A stretch of DNA of 24,378 bases from Planctomycetota bacterium. Lineage in GTDB: Bacteria; Planctomycetota; Planctomycetia; Pirellulales; Pirellulaceae. The translations under genes and the position numbers were made by a program. The stretch lies in NCBI GenBank assembly GCA_026692885.1, contig JAPLNJ010000344.1, forward strand, positions 1-24,378, written 5' to 3'. The notes under the pieces were generated by a model. The model saw only the letters and a program-made list of their open reading frames with translations. It did no database searches and was not told the DNA's origin. Of the stretch, positions 1-7,961 are shown one piece after another (the stretch's first letter is position 1; every line of letters starts with the position of its first letter).

Positions 1-555
1 GACGAAGGACAGCGGTACGTGGTCCGTAACGTCGCGCTGGTAGGTAACAACAAATTCCCGACCCAAGATTTGATGGGAAAGCTGGAACTTAAGCCCGGGG
101 AGTACTTCAATCTGAGCAAGATGAACCGCGACCTGGGGGCGCTCACGAATACCTACGGGGCTCAGGGGCACATCTTCGCGGACATCAAGGCCGACCCGCG
201 ATTTCTCGAAGAGCCGGGACAACTGGACTTGGTGTACAAGATTCAGGAAGGTGGCGTGTGGCACGCCGGTCGAGTCAATGTCCACATTGCCGGCGAATAC
301 CCACACACCCGGGAGAGCGTCATCCTCAATCGCATGTCGGTCCGCCCGGGAGAGATCATCGACATCCGCGAAGTTCGCGCCAGCGAACGACGGCTGAAGG
401 GTTCGCAACTGTTTGAGAACGATCCGAGCAAAGGCGATGCGCTGCGGGTCGTGGTGCATCCGCCGGAATTGCAGGACTCGGTCGGGAACATCGCCCAGGG
501 CGAGTCGTCGCCCAAGCGGGCCTATCGCGGCCAAAGCCCGAATGGCATCCGTTAA
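1..555 (+). CDS. BamA-like POTRA-domain protein, C-terminal part (5' end outside window)
   Basis: The reading frame is open from the first base and stops with TAA at 553-555, so the gene begins upstream of the window. The visible 184 residues hold about two POTRA-like beta-alpha-alpha-beta units. The first runs from VVRNVALVGNNKF to LDLVYKIQEG. The second runs from WHAGRVNVHIAG through a long helix pair to ALRVVVHPPE. POTRA repeats of Omp85 proteins receive outer-membrane protein substrates in the periplasm and normally precede a beta-barrel in the same chain. Here the chain ends with a short polar tail and no barrel. The Omp85 barrel is encoded by the next gene, 146 bp downstream on the same strand. 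The two products probably work together in outer-membrane assembly, which is inference. A frameshift from a fused ancestor is possible but not evident, because the downstream gene has its own export signal. Confidence 0.8.
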   Translation, partial: DEGQRYVVRNVALVGNNKFPTQDLMGKLELKPGEYFNLSKMNRDLGALTNTYGAQGHIFADIKADPRFLEEPGQLDLVYKIQEGGVWHAGRVNVHIAGEYPHTRESVILNRMSVRPGEIIDIREVRASERRLKGSQLFENDPSKGDALRVVVHPPELQDSVGNIAQGESSPKRAYRGQSPNGIR

Positions 556-701
556 GACTCGCGACAGAAACCTGGGCACGATCGGCCGTGGGACGGATTG
601 ACAAAGTCATTTTTTCGCAGGCCGATTAGAGTCGGCCGCTGCCGAAGTCGCTTCGACTTTGGAAGTCTGAGCATGGAACTGAAACGTCCGAGGACCCCAA
701 C

Positions 702-2327
702 TTGAACACACGCCCCGCGATCGCTGCACACGGGATTCTGGCCGTCTTGGTTACGGCTGTGGTCGGCTGCGCCGCGGGCCGGCCCGCGGGGGTCGCGGCG
801 TATCCTTCGCCCGCCGCCACCCTGGCCGCCGACACGCGTGCGCCCGCAGTCAGTGAGGTCCCCGTGGTCCGGGGCCAGGACGGCGGTCCGCGCCTGCCCT
901 TGCGCGAAGAAGATCCGGGATCCAACTTCTACACCCGCACTCGCATGCCGGTAACCGTGGCGCAGTATCAGCCGTCAGCACCGCCTGGAAACGGCGGTTA
1001 TGTCCCTGGGCCCAGCTACCCACCCGGACCATCCGCCGGCCCCTTGTCCGGCAGTCCGCCGGCTGCGGCCGGGCCGATGTTTTCCCCACCGCCGGGGCCG
1101 CCGGGGGCCGCCGCCCCGGTGCCCCTGTTGACGCCCAACGGTCCCCCGGTGCTGGCCTCACCAAATCCGTTGTGGAACGGGCAGGGTGCCCCGCAATTTG
1201 CGCCGCCCGGGACCGAGCCACCGCTGCAGCCCGTCCAACCCCTTTTCACCGACATCGACGTCTACGGCGCGGAGACGCAAACCGGGCGGTTCATGTTCGG
1301 GGCCGGAGTCAACTCGGATGCGGGTGTCACCGGTCAGATCACGATCGACGAACGCAATTTTGACATCACGCGCGTGCCGACCAGTTGGCGAGATTTTGTC
1401 GACGGCACGGCCTTCCGCGGCGCGGGACAGGGCTTCCGACTGGAGGCGATGCCGGGGACGCAGGTGCAACGCTACTTGGCCAGCTTCACCGAACCCTATC
1501 TGTTCAGTACGCCGATCAGCTTTAATCTCAGCGCCTTCCTGTACGATCGCGTCTACACGAACTGGACCGAAGGACGGATCGGCGGCCGGGTGGCGCTGGG
1601 TTACCGTCTGACGCCAGACTTGTCGGTCAGCACGGCCCTCCGCGCAGAGAAGATCCACATGTCCAATCCGTACGAACCCTACGGGTCGGGGTCGGTGCCG
1701 CAATTGGACAGCGTGCTCGGCTACAGCGACTTGTTCACCGGTCGGGCCACTCTCACGCACGACACGCGGGACATCCCTTTCTCGCCGACCGAAGGGCACT
1801 TGATCGAACTCTCGTTCGAACAAGCGTTTGGCGATTATAGCTATCCGCGCGCCGAACTCGATCTGCGCAAGTACTTCCTGGTGCGTGAACGGCCGGACGG
1901 ATCGGGGCGGCACACCTTGGGCTACATTCTCCAATTGGGTTTCTCAGGCACCGACACGCCGCTGTTCGAGAACTACTTTGCCGGTGGTTACTCGACCCTC
2001 CGCGGTTTCAATTTCCGCGGTGCTTCGCCGGAGGTGAATGGTGTGCGGGTCGGCGGTATCTTCAAGTTCCTGGGTTCCGTGGAATACACCTTCCCCGTGA
2101 CGGCCGACGACATGCTCAAGGGTGCGTTGTGGGTCGATTACGGGACCGTGGAACAGACCGTCGCGCTCTACCCCGAGAACTTCCGTGTGTCACCCGGCTT
2201 TGGCGTGCGGATCAACGTGCCCGCACTCGGCCCTGCCCCGTTGGCCTTCGACTTCGGCTTCCCCGTGCACATGGCTCCAGGCGACGAAACACGCGTCTTC
2301 AACTTCTTCTTCGGCATGGGCCGCTAG
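702..2327 (+). CDS. Omp85/BamA-type outer-membrane beta-barrel lipoprotein with proline-rich linker
   Basis: The 541-residue product starts with TTG, preceded by GAGGA at 690-694, seven bases upstream. The N-terminus is a lipoprotein signal: a hydrophobic stretch ending in VVGC, with Cys23 as the predicted lipidated residue. Residues about 85-180 are a Pro/Gly/Ala-rich linker of low complexity. From about residue 187 to the end the sequence has the alternating aromatic/polar strands of a 16-stranded Omp85 surface-antigen barrel. It includes a GRATLTHDTRD segment, an FAGGYSTLRGF segment typical of the family, and a final strand FNFFFGMGR. There are no POTRA domains; these are in the gene just upstream. 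The role is probably insertion of outer-membrane proteins, with the upstream POTRA protein supplying the periplasmic part (inference). A TTGACA hexamer at 598-603 could be part of a separate promoter, but no convincing -10 box follows it. Confidence 0.85.
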   Translation: MNTRPAIAAHGILAVLVTAVVGCAAGRPAGVAAYPSPAATLAADTRAPAVSEVPVVRGQDGGPRLPLREEDPGSNFYTRTRMPVTVAQYQPSAPPGNGGYVPGPSYPPGPSAGPLSGSPPAAAGPMFSPPPGPPGAAAPVPLLTPNGPPVLASPNPLWNGQGAPQFAPPGTEPPLQPVQPLFTDIDVYGAETQTGRFMFGAGVNSDAGVTGQITIDERNFDITRVPTSWRDFVDGTAFRGAGQGFRLEAMPGTQVQRYLASFTEPYLFSTPISFNLSAFLYDRVYTNWTEGRIGGRVALGYRLTPDLSVSTALRAEKIHMSNPYEPYGSGSVPQLDSVLGYSDLFTGRATLTHDTRDIPFSPTEGHLIELSFEQAFGDYSYPRAELDLRKYFLVRERPDGSGRHTLGYILQLGFSGTDTPLFENYFAGGYSTLRGFNFRGASPEVNGVRVGGIFKFLGSVEYTFPVTADDMLKGALWVDYGTVEQTVALYPENFRVSPGFGVRINVPALGPAPLAFDFGFPVHMAPGDETRVFNFFFGMGR

Positions 2328-2521
2328 TGAATCGCTGGCTCGATGCACCGTTGACGTAGGGTACATCAAGCGCAGCGCCGATGTACCGTTTTCCCAACCC
2401 TCCGCGTGCACCACGGGTTCCTTAGCTGCGGTCGCGTGGGAGGGTTTGTTGCCGGATACATAAGGTGCATCGGCGCTGCGCTTGATACACCCTACGACTT
2501 CTTCTTCGGCGTGGGCCGCTA
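2302..2521. repeat. 25-bp direct repeat of the barrel gene's 3' end flanking an inserted element
   Basis: Positions 2302-2326 (the codons for the last residues and stop of the barrel gene) recur at 2497-2521 with one mismatch (A/G in TCGGC[A/G]TGGGC). The 170 bp between the copies holds the palindromic element described separately. The right copy abuts, and supplies the stop codon region of, the convergent FG-GAP gene. In the right copy the same codons would end in TAA at 2520-2522. This arrangement suggests that the two convergent genes once overlapped at their stops, and that an insertion or template-switch event duplicated the gene end. Confidence 0.85.
2355..2496. repeat. Palindromic (MITE-like) element with 33-bp terminal inverted arms
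   Basis: The left arm 2355-2387 (starting CGTAGGGTACATCAAGCG) and right arm 2464-2496 are reverse complements at 30 of 33 positions. Inside lies a second, weaker inverted repeat (AACCCTCCGCG near 2396 against CGCGTGGGAGGGTT near 2442-2455). No open reading frame of its own is apparent. A short related fragment (GATGCACCCTACG) occurs at 7881-7893, and GATGCACC at 2343-2350, so the sequence belongs to a dispersed family. It could fold into a long hairpin in RNA from either convergent gene and may act as a bidirectional end signal, though there is no T-run. Confidence 0.85.
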
Positions 2522-3736
2522 AGGTTTGCTGATTCGCCGGTTCTCGAACCAGACCGGCCCACCGAACTTGCCTGTGGTAACGATGTCCAGGTCGCCATCC
2601 TGGTCCAGGTCGACCAACCACACGTTCATGCCGGAACCGAGGCCTTCGTCGGAGGACACCACGTGACGGATCCACTGGGGCTGCGGACCGCGCCGTAATT
2701 CGTACCAGTACAGGCACAGCTTGCCGGACTCGTCCGGATCGCTGCCGTTATGGGCCATGAAGCGTTTGCCGGCAACCAGTTCCGGGACGCCGTCCCCGTT
2801 CAGGTCGCCCAAAGCGAGGCTGTGGGCCTGGGTCCAGCTGTCATCGATCAGTCGCTGTTCCCAGCGCGTCTGATCCTTGTCGCGGATCTGTTTGTACCAC
2901 CAGATCCCATACTTGTGCGCCGAACTGGTGATGATGTCGTTCAGGCCATCGCCGTCCACATCGTAGACCAAGATCTGCGGGGTGTGGTCCGGCTTGCCGT
3001 CTTTCGCCCCCAGGCCGATGTTCCACGAGTGCTCGATCCACGTGCCCTTCCGCGGGTCGGCGGGGCCTTCGAACCAAGCGGTGGGCCGGAGGATGTCGGG
3101 CCGGCCGTCGCCGTTGACATCGCCGACGCCGCCACCGAAGGGCATGGGCTTGTCCGATACCACGTGTTTCACCAAGCCCCGTTTGCCGTCAGCCAACGTG
3201 CCGGCCTCGAACCAGAAGGTCGGCGTGGTGTGGGCCAGGATCTCCCGCGCCTGGCCGTCCCCATCGATGTCGCACAGGTCACCGCACTCGTAGTTGCCGT
3301 CGACCAATTCCTGCCCCAGCGGCCAGACCCCGGCCGTACCCAGCGTGTTGCGGTACCACGTCACGCTCTTGGAGAACCAGCCGCAGGAAACGACGTCCGG
3401 CTTGCCGTCACCGTCCACGTCCAGGGGCAGGTTTGTAAAGTCGTCGTAGTAGCCCTTGCCCTGCTGGTCGACCGAGCCGGCGAGCGCGCGGACCTGGATC
3501 GGCTGCCAGTCGGGAGCCAGGTAGAGATACGGCCCGGCAATAATATCCAGGCGGCCATCGCCGTTGAAATCCGCCACTCCGCAGGCCTCACTGCGAAACG
3601 TGCCGAGACGGTGCATTACGAACTTGAGTTCCTGCGGTGCAGTCGGTGGCCCGCCCGACTCTGCGGCCGACAACGGCGCAGCGGACAGCAGGACGGCCAG
3701 CACAAACCCTCGGAGGTAAGTCAGTGAACCAAGCAT
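2519..3736 (-). CDS. Exported FG-GAP/VCBS repeat protein
   Basis: The product has 405 residues. It begins with a signal peptide (hydrophobic FVLAVLLSAAPLSA, cleavage near residue 25). The body carries about seven FG-GAP-type repeats with the calcium-binding pattern DxDGDGxxD, for example DFNGDGRLDII near residue 56, DVDGDGKPDVV, DVNGDGRPDIL, DVDGDGLNDII, DLNGDGVPEL and DLDQDGDLDIV near the C-terminus. Such repeats fold as an integrin-like beta-propeller and are very common in exported planctomycete proteins of unknown substrate. No catalytic domain is seen. The ATG at 3734-3736 has AAGGAA nine bases upstream (3744-3749 on the top strand). The stop overlaps the right copy of the 25-bp direct repeat. 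The specific function is unknown; ligand binding or carbohydrate interaction is only a guess. Confidence 0.85.
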   Translation of the reverse strand: MLGSLTYLRGFVLAVLLSAAPLSAAESGGPPTAPQELKFVMHRLGTFRSEACGVADFNGDGRLDIIAGPYLYLAPDWQPIQVRALAGSVDQQGKGYYDDFTNLPLDVDGDGKPDVVSCGWFSKSVTWYRNTLGTAGVWPLGQELVDGNYECGDLCDIDGDGQAREILAHTTPTFWFEAGTLADGKRGLVKHVVSDKPMPFGGGVGDVNGDGRPDILRPTAWFEGPADPRKGTWIEHSWNIGLGAKDGKPDHTPQILVYDVDGDGLNDIITSSAHKYGIWWYKQIRDKDQTRWEQRLIDDSWTQAHSLALGDLNGDGVPELVAGKRFMAHNGSDPDESGKLCLYWYELRRGPQPQWIRHVVSSDEGLGSGMNVWLVDLDQDGDLDIVTTGKFGGPVWFENRRISKP

Positions 3737-3844
3737 CTGGGAATTCCTTTCAAGTGAGGTGGTGACAAATTGTCGTGAACTTAGCCAGGACTTCCAGGCC
3801 CCCTCCCACAGACGCCCGGGGTAGTTCAGGGCGCTGTGTGTCTT

Positions 3845-3909
3845 GGACAGGAAGACGAGGGACAGGAAAATAAATGCCTGCCTTCCTCTTCCTGTCCCCG
3901 TTCCTGTCC
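3845..3909. repeat. GGACAGGAA-type inverted repeat between minus-strand genes
   Basis: GGACAGGAAGACGAGGGACAGG (3845-3866, opposite strand sense) is followed by its approximate reverse complement CTTCCTGTCCCCGTTCCTGTCC, with a further CCTGTC at 3918-3923. Both arms contain the motif GGACAGGAA twice, giving a long imperfect hairpin between the FG-GAP gene and the cytochrome gene upstream of it. It lies just beyond the stop of the cytochrome gene (3966), so it could shape that transcript's 3' end. No U-tract follows, so it is not a classical intrinsic terminator. Confidence 0.7.
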
Positions 3910-3965
3910 CCGATTTTCCTGTCTTTTTCAGTAGGTCGGCTGATTCAGGTTAAGCGTTCTCGCTT

Positions 3966-5828
3966 TCACAGTGACAGCACGAATTGGACCAAGTCGCTGA
4001 TTTCTGGCTCGGTCGGAGGATTGCCGTGGCCGCCTTTCAATCCATGCTGGCCTTCGACCAACAGGTCCTTGACCGTGGTGTAGCGGCCGTCGTGCAGATA
4101 GGGGGCGGTCCGCCAGACTTCGACCAGCGTGGGCGTGTCGAAGCGGTCTGTGTAGTCGGTCAGACCGCGCGAGCCGACGTGGTGCCGTTTCAGGTCCGTG
4201 TACAGCGGCGCCGGATGGCATTTGTGGCAGGCCACCCGTTCGCTCGCGAATAGTTGTTGCCCGCGGACGGCCGCCGGGCTGAGCCGGCCGTCGATCAGGT
4301 GGGGACTAGGCACCGGCTGCAACGACTTGAGATAGGCGTCGATGGCGGCGGCATCTGCTTCGGGCCGGGCGGCAAATAGGATGTGGGTCAGGCCCGAGCG
4401 CACGGCGTCTTCGGCCGTCTCGCGCACGCCTTCCGACATGGCTGGCGGGGTCTGGTGCGATAGCAGCATACTCTTGGTGTTCTTGGGGTTCCCCACGCCG
4501 TCGTTCATCAGATCCCAGTTTTGGCCGTCCACGCGGCCGTCCGGGTGACAGCTGGCGCAGCTTTGCCACGTCTGGTAGCAGAGCGTCGCGTCATGGAACA
4601 AAAGCTGACCCCGTCGCTGCAAGGTCAGTTTCGGAGTTGGTCCCAAGGCGATGGTGCCCACGGAGCCGCCGCCCGCCGTCTGCCGATCGACGACGGCCAC
4701 GGTGTCGCTGAAATACTCTGCGATGTACACCTTCGAACCGACGCTGGTCAGCCCCCGCGGGCCCTGACCTGGTAGCTTTGTCCGCTGCCACAGGCTTTCT
4801 CCCAAACTCGGATAGATCGGCCAGACTCCCATCATCGGGGACATGGTTCTCCGGGCGACGTCACTCAGCAGGATGGCAGTGTCGATGGCGTCCAATTCGT
4901 GCGTGCCGGACCCGCTGACGTAGACCGATTTCCCGTCGGCCGAACAGGCCACGCCCCAGGGATTGCCCGCACCCAAGTAGAACTCGTCCAGCCCGATCGT
5001 GCTGATCAGTGTCCGCTGCCGCGTATCGAAGATGCTGACCACATTCGTGTTGATCCAGCCCATATCCACGCGAAAGGGCACCATCTGGAAGTTGGACAGC
5101 AAGTGCGTCACAAAGGCCCGGGTGCCATCGGGCGAGAGGCACAGACCGCGCACGCTGTTGGAGCCGCTGAGCAGTTCGATCGTGGTAGTGGCGTGCGTCT
5201 GAGCGTCGATGATCGTGAGGAACGGTGCCACCGTGCCCGTGAAGGCCCCGTCGGTCCGCGTCTTCGGTAGGTGGTTGGCCACCCACACCGCTCGGCCGTC
5301 AGGCGTGACCGCGGCGGCGATCGGTTCGCGAACGGCCGCTACGCGGGCGAGCTCTTTGCCAGCCTTAAGATCGATGATCGAGACATCGTCTTGGAATCGA
5401 TTGCAGACGTAGAGCCGTGTGCCGTCGGGGCTGATGGCGGGTCCCATGGCGGTGTGGCCGGCCGGGAGTTTGGTGAGTAACTGGCCGGAAACTGCATCCA
5501 AGACGGCGATGGTGCTGCGCGGCGCCGCACACGCGACGATCAGTTGGCGGCCGTCGGGTGTCACCACGAGGTCCGTCGGTTCAGCGGGTACAGGAACCCG
5601 CCTGGAAACGGTGCCGCTGGCCAGATCGATCCAGGCTACCTGCTGCGCATCGGCGCACGCCACGTACAACGTCTGCCCGTCTTTCGCCGCCGCCAGGGCG
5701 CACGGGCCCAGGTAGGGGCTGGTCTCCTCGGCCGCATGGGCAGTCGGAATCGGGCTGTTATCGGCGGCCAACCAGAGCACCAGCAGGCTCATCGCCGGGG
5801 CGAGTTTGCGGCAGTGTCGAGACCTCAT
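3966..5828 (-). CDS. Exported beta-propeller fused to di-heme cytochrome c peroxidase-like domain
   Basis: The product has 620 residues. A signal peptide (AMSLLVLWLAADNSPIPTAHA) ends near residue 32. Residues 36-400 form a YVTN-type seven-bladed propeller with repeated 'PDGxxLYVxN' units (for example VTPDGRQLIV, ISPDGTRLYVCN, LSPDGTRAFVTH). Residues 405-620 contain two c-type heme sites, CASCH at 424-428 and CHKCH at 534-538. They also contain the segment APYLHDGRYTTVKDLL at 575-590, which is characteristic of the bacterial CCP/MauG-like family. The protein would act in the periplasm as an electron-transfer or oxidising enzyme; its substrate is unknown. The ATG at 5826-5828 is preceded by GAGGGTGA. 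Hemes would be attached by a cytochrome c maturation system not present in this window. The propeller-cytochrome fusion is found in many planctomycetes. Confidence 0.85.
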   Translation of the reverse strand: MRSRHCRKLAPAMSLLVLWLAADNSPIPTAHAAEETSPYLGPCALAAAKDGQTLYVACADAQQVAWIDLASGTVSRRVPVPAEPTDLVVTPDGRQLIVACAAPRSTIAVLDAVSGQLLTKLPAGHTAMGPAISPDGTRLYVCNRFQDDVSIIDLKAGKELARVAAVREPIAAAVTPDGRAVWVANHLPKTRTDGAFTGTVAPFLTIIDAQTHATTTIELLSGSNSVRGLCLSPDGTRAFVTHLLSNFQMVPFRVDMGWINTNVVSIFDTRQRTLISTIGLDEFYLGAGNPWGVACSADGKSVYVSGSGTHELDAIDTAILLSDVARRTMSPMMGVWPIYPSLGESLWQRTKLPGQGPRGLTSVGSKVYIAEYFSDTVAVVDRQTAGGGSVGTIALGPTPKLTLQRRGQLLFHDATLCYQTWQSCASCHPDGRVDGQNWDLMNDGVGNPKNTKSMLLSHQTPPAMSEGVRETAEDAVRSGLTHILFAARPEADAAAIDAYLKSLQPVPSPHLIDGRLSPAAVRGQQLFASERVACHKCHPAPLYTDLKRHHVGSRGLTDYTDRFDTPTLVEVWRTAPYLHDGRYTTVKDLLVEGQHGLKGGHGNPPTEPEISDLVQFVLSL

Positions 5829-5939
5829 AAGGTCACCCTCACGGATCAGATGCGAGTAGGACTTTCCCGATTCTCGGACATTCGGCCGTGCTGAGAACCC
5901 GTCAAGTATGCTGCGCGCGGCAAGGATTCGACCGATCGT

Positions 5940-6016
5940 CGTTTAACCGCGATCTAACGGGGATCGCGTTTCCTGTGTCTGAGGCTCGCCCTTCACGTTT
6001 GGGTCGCGGTTAAACG
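5940..6016. repeat. Inverted repeat with perfect 13-bp arms (CGTTTAACCGCGA)
   Basis: CGTTTAACCGCGA at 5940-5952 is matched by TCGCGGTTAAACG at 6004-6016, separated by 51 bases. It lies in the divergent intergenic region between the cytochrome gene and the small membrane protein gene, roughly 110 bp upstream of the former. It may be a dispersed palindromic element or an extended regulatory structure. The remaining sequence of this 329-bp gap shows no further recognisable gene. Confidence 0.75.
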
Positions 6017-6157
6017 AGGCCAACTCAGCCGCGCGCTAGGGCGTGCAGTGTAGCCCAACGAGCCCAACTTGGGAAATCCCATTGCGGAGGCTTGACTTGT
6101 CGGATTCGGCCCAGAGAATACGGAGCATGCGGTTCAGGTTGGAGAAAGTGCAGGTTT

Positions 6158-6433
6158 ATGCCTTGTTCTAGACGCGGCCTGGGGAGGAGAGCCAAACGCT
6201 GGCAATTTAGCTTGCAGGCACTGCTAAGCGTGATCACAGCGATGTCCGTGCCGTTCTGGCTCATGACAAATCGCGATGTCGCGGTGCGATTTTGGGGCGT
6301 GGTGCTACTGGTCCCCGTGTTGGGCGGTTGCGCTGGCTATCTGGCTGTCGGCTGGTATGGCCTATGGCCCGGCGTCTGCCTGGCGGTATTGGTCGGCTTG
6401 GTGCTCGCGGCCTTCATCCTTCCGCTGACCTAA
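6158..6433 (+). CDS. Small integral membrane protein, FSLxxLL type
   Basis: With the ATG at 6158 the product has 91 residues: a basic N-terminus, then the segment RWQFSLQALLSVITAMSVPFW, then two further hydrophobic stretches (VVLLVPVLGGCAGYLAV and GVCLAVLVGLVLAAFIL). A basic residue followed by FSLxxLL at the first membrane segment is a pattern seen in many short planctomycete membrane proteins of unknown function. The start is uncertain. GGAG at 6141-6144 is 13 bases from this ATG. The in-frame TTG at 6092 has GGAGG only one base away, which is too close. No function can be given. The gene is co-directional with the esterase gene 166 bp downstream. Confidence 0.55.
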   Translation: MPCSRRGLGRRAKRWQFSLQALLSVITAMSVPFWLMTNRDVAVRFWGVVLLVPVLGGCAGYLAVGWYGLWPGVCLAVLVGLVLAAFILPLT

Positions 6434-6454
6434 CGCACCGGTGCGATACCCACT

Positions 6455-6481
6455 TTGGCTGCGGACGCGGCTTGGTACAAT
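6455..6481 (+). promoter_or_regulatory. Possible sigma-70-type promoter upstream of esterase
   Basis: TTGGCT (6455-6460) and TACAAT (6476-6481) resemble -35 and -10 boxes. The 15-base spacer is shorter than ideal, and this weakens the call. A transcript would start near 6488 and carry a leader of about 110 bases before the esterase ATG. Confidence 0.3.
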
Positions 6482-6599
6482 GTCAAAGCGGTTCGCGGGA
6501 ACCGTGGCGTCCCCCGCCGGAACCTGGCGAGATCCCTACCCGCACTCGAAATGCAGATCAGGATCGAGTGCAAGCTGCAACACGAAACGGAGGTCGTGC

Positions 6600-7502
6600 A
6601 TGAACTGGCTATGGCTCTTACCCCTTTGCCTATCGGTTAACGCGTCGCTGACGCCGGGCAATCACTCGCTGAACGTGGAAGTGCAAGGTGCCACGCGTTC
6701 GTGCCTGGTGCACGTGCCGCCGACCTACGACATCAAGCGGCCGACGCCGGTGGTGCTCGTTTTTCACGGAGCCATGATGAACGCGGAACGTATGGTCTCG
6801 TTCTGTGGCCTGAATGAAAAAGCGGACCAGGCCGGCTTCGTTGCCGTCTATCCCAACGGAACGGGTTGGCGTCAATTTCTCTTCTTCAACTCCGGAGGCT
6901 TGGATGGGCGACTGGCCCAGATCCGGTCCGATGATGTGAAGTTTGTCACCAAGTTGCTGGATGATTTGCAGGCTCAGGTCAACGTCGATCGCAAGCGGGT
7001 CTACGCCACGGGCATGTCGAACGGGGCCATGATGTGCTATCGTCTGGCCGCCGAATTGTCGGACCGAATCGCGGCCATCGCGCCCGTGTCCGGCACGCTG
7101 GCCATCGAAAAATGCGAACCGCAACGTCCGGTGCCCGTCATGCATTTTCACGGGACGGAGGATACCCTGGTCCGGTTCCACGGGCCGGACAACCAATCGC
7201 GCACGTTCATTTGGTACAAGTCGGTCGAGGATACGATTCAGATCTGGGCGAAAATCGACGGTTGCCCCGACACCGCCGTGATCACGGAAGAACCGAACAC
7301 GACCGCCGACGGCACACGAGTCACGAAGAAAACGTACGGGCCGGGAAAAGACGGCGCCGAGGTGATCCTGTTCGTCATCGAGGGGGGTGGTCACACTTGG
7401 CCTGGGCGCGATCCTACCCGGCGGTTTCTTGGCGCTACGACCAGGAATATCTCCGCCAACGATCTGATCTGGGAGTTCTTTGAACGTCACCCGCTGCCGT
7501 GA
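6600..7502 (+). CDS. Exported alpha/beta-hydrolase, PHB depolymerase/feruloyl esterase (LpqC-like) type
   Basis: The ATG at 6600 has GGAGG at 6589-6593, six bases upstream, and opens a short hydrophobic signal (MNWLWLLPLCLSVNA). A longer in-frame extension exists upstream but lacks such a start signal. The 300-residue product has the oxyanion segment VVLVFHGAM (51-59) and the nucleophile elbow GMSNG with Ser140. The acid is probably Asp188 in HFHGTEDT and the base His265 in GGGHTWPG, which together make the Ser-Asp-His triad of the esterase family that includes PHB depolymerases and feruloyl/acetyl-xylan esterases. It should hydrolyse esters of polymers or their side chains outside the cytoplasm. 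The exact substrate cannot be told from sequence. The length fits a single-domain enzyme with no binding module. It appears to be the last gene of its strand, followed by a 480-bp repeat-rich gap. Confidence 0.85.
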   Translation: MNWLWLLPLCLSVNASLTPGNHSLNVEVQGATRSCLVHVPPTYDIKRPTPVVLVFHGAMMNAERMVSFCGLNEKADQAGFVAVYPNGTGWRQFLFFNSGGLDGRLAQIRSDDVKFVTKLLDDLQAQVNVDRKRVYATGMSNGAMMCYRLAAELSDRIAAIAPVSGTLAIEKCEPQRPVPVMHFHGTEDTLVRFHGPDNQSRTFIWYKSVEDTIQIWAKIDGCPDTAVITEEPNTTADGTRVTKKTYGPGKDGAEVILFVIEGGGHTWPGRDPTRRFLGATTRNISANDLIWEFFERHPLP

Positions 7503-7570
7503 GGTGCAGGAACCATCAAGCTCGTCCCAGCCCCTGGTGCATCGTCGCCAGCGGCAAGCGGCGATGCCCG

Positions 7571-7634
7571 GGCCTTGATCATAAGGTGGCGCAGAACGCT
7601 AGCAGCGGATCATCGTAACCTTATGATCAAGGCC
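7571..7634. repeat. Perfect 17-bp inverted repeat (GGCCTTGATCATAAGGT)
   Basis: GGCCTTGATCATAAGGT at 7571-7587 and its exact reverse complement at 7618-7634 enclose 30 bases that include CGCAGAACGCTAGCAGC. This is the first member of a repeat cluster that fills the 480-bp gap (7503-7982) between two convergent genes. Confidence 0.85.
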
Positions 7635-7662
7635 CGATGCACGGCGTGCAACCTTGGCTAAC

Positions 7663-7833
7663 GGCCTTGATCATAACGTTGCGCAAAACGCTAGCAGCAG
7701 GAGGTCAGGGTGGCTGGGGCAGAGTGCAGTGATGCCCCAGAAACCAGGTACTGGGGCTTCGCTTAGGCTCAGCCGCCAGCCACCCGGGCTGCTGCTGGCA
7801 CTGACGGCTGTGCGCAACCTAACGATCAAGACC
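7663..7833. repeat. Larger imperfect inverted repeat of the same family with nested hairpin
   Basis: The left arm from 7663 (GGCCTTGATCATAACGTTGC, then GCAAAACGCTAGCAGCAGG) matches the first element in direct orientation. The right arm 7791-7833 is its diverged reverse complement, ending in CTAACGATCAAGACC. Nested inside are CTGGGGCA (7714-7721) against TGCCCCAG (7733-7740), and GGTGGCTGG against CCAGCCACC. The whole 171-bp unit is therefore a layered palindrome. No protein-coding sequence is convincing here. A loose fragment of the 2355-type element (GATGCACCCTACG) follows at 7881-7893. Confidence 0.7.
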
Positions 7834-7920
7834 TGGCTAACGCTTGCCGAACGCCGAGATACCAAGGAAATTGCGGGCTCGATGCACCCTACGAGCGGGT
7901 TCGCCAACCACCTCGACCGT

Positions 7921-7961
7921 TGGCAGCGCTGACAGCCATTGGCAATCTTACGATCCAGGCC
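7921..7961. repeat. Degenerate further copy of the repeat-cluster arm
   Basis: The reverse complement of this stretch begins GGCCTGGATCGTAAGATTGC and continues with GGCTGTCAGCGCTGCC. It aligns with the right arm at 7791-7833 over about 40 bases with roughly two thirds identity. It ends about 20 bases from the stop of the minus-strand gene at 7983. It is probably an older, decayed copy of the same family. Confidence 0.5.

Noticed and set aside
598..636. TTGACA followed by GATTAG as a promoter for the barrel gene
   Set aside because: The -35 match is perfect, but the spacer is 20 bases or more and the -10 match is poor.
2750..3727. Plus-strand 325-codon frame opposite the FG-GAP gene
   Set aside because: It is antisense to clear DxDGDG repeats and its Val/Ala/Asp pattern is a mirror of them.
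3764..3774. GACAAATTGTC as a possible operator upstream of the FG-GAP gene
   Set aside because: A single 5+1+5 palindrome is too short to call, and no second site or promoter box is placed around it.
7571..7833. Integron-type attC sites because of inverted repeats containing TAAC and GTTA cores
   Set aside because: The core spacing does not fit the RYYYAAC...GTTRRRY layout consistently, there is no integrase gene and no cassette-like gene between the sites.
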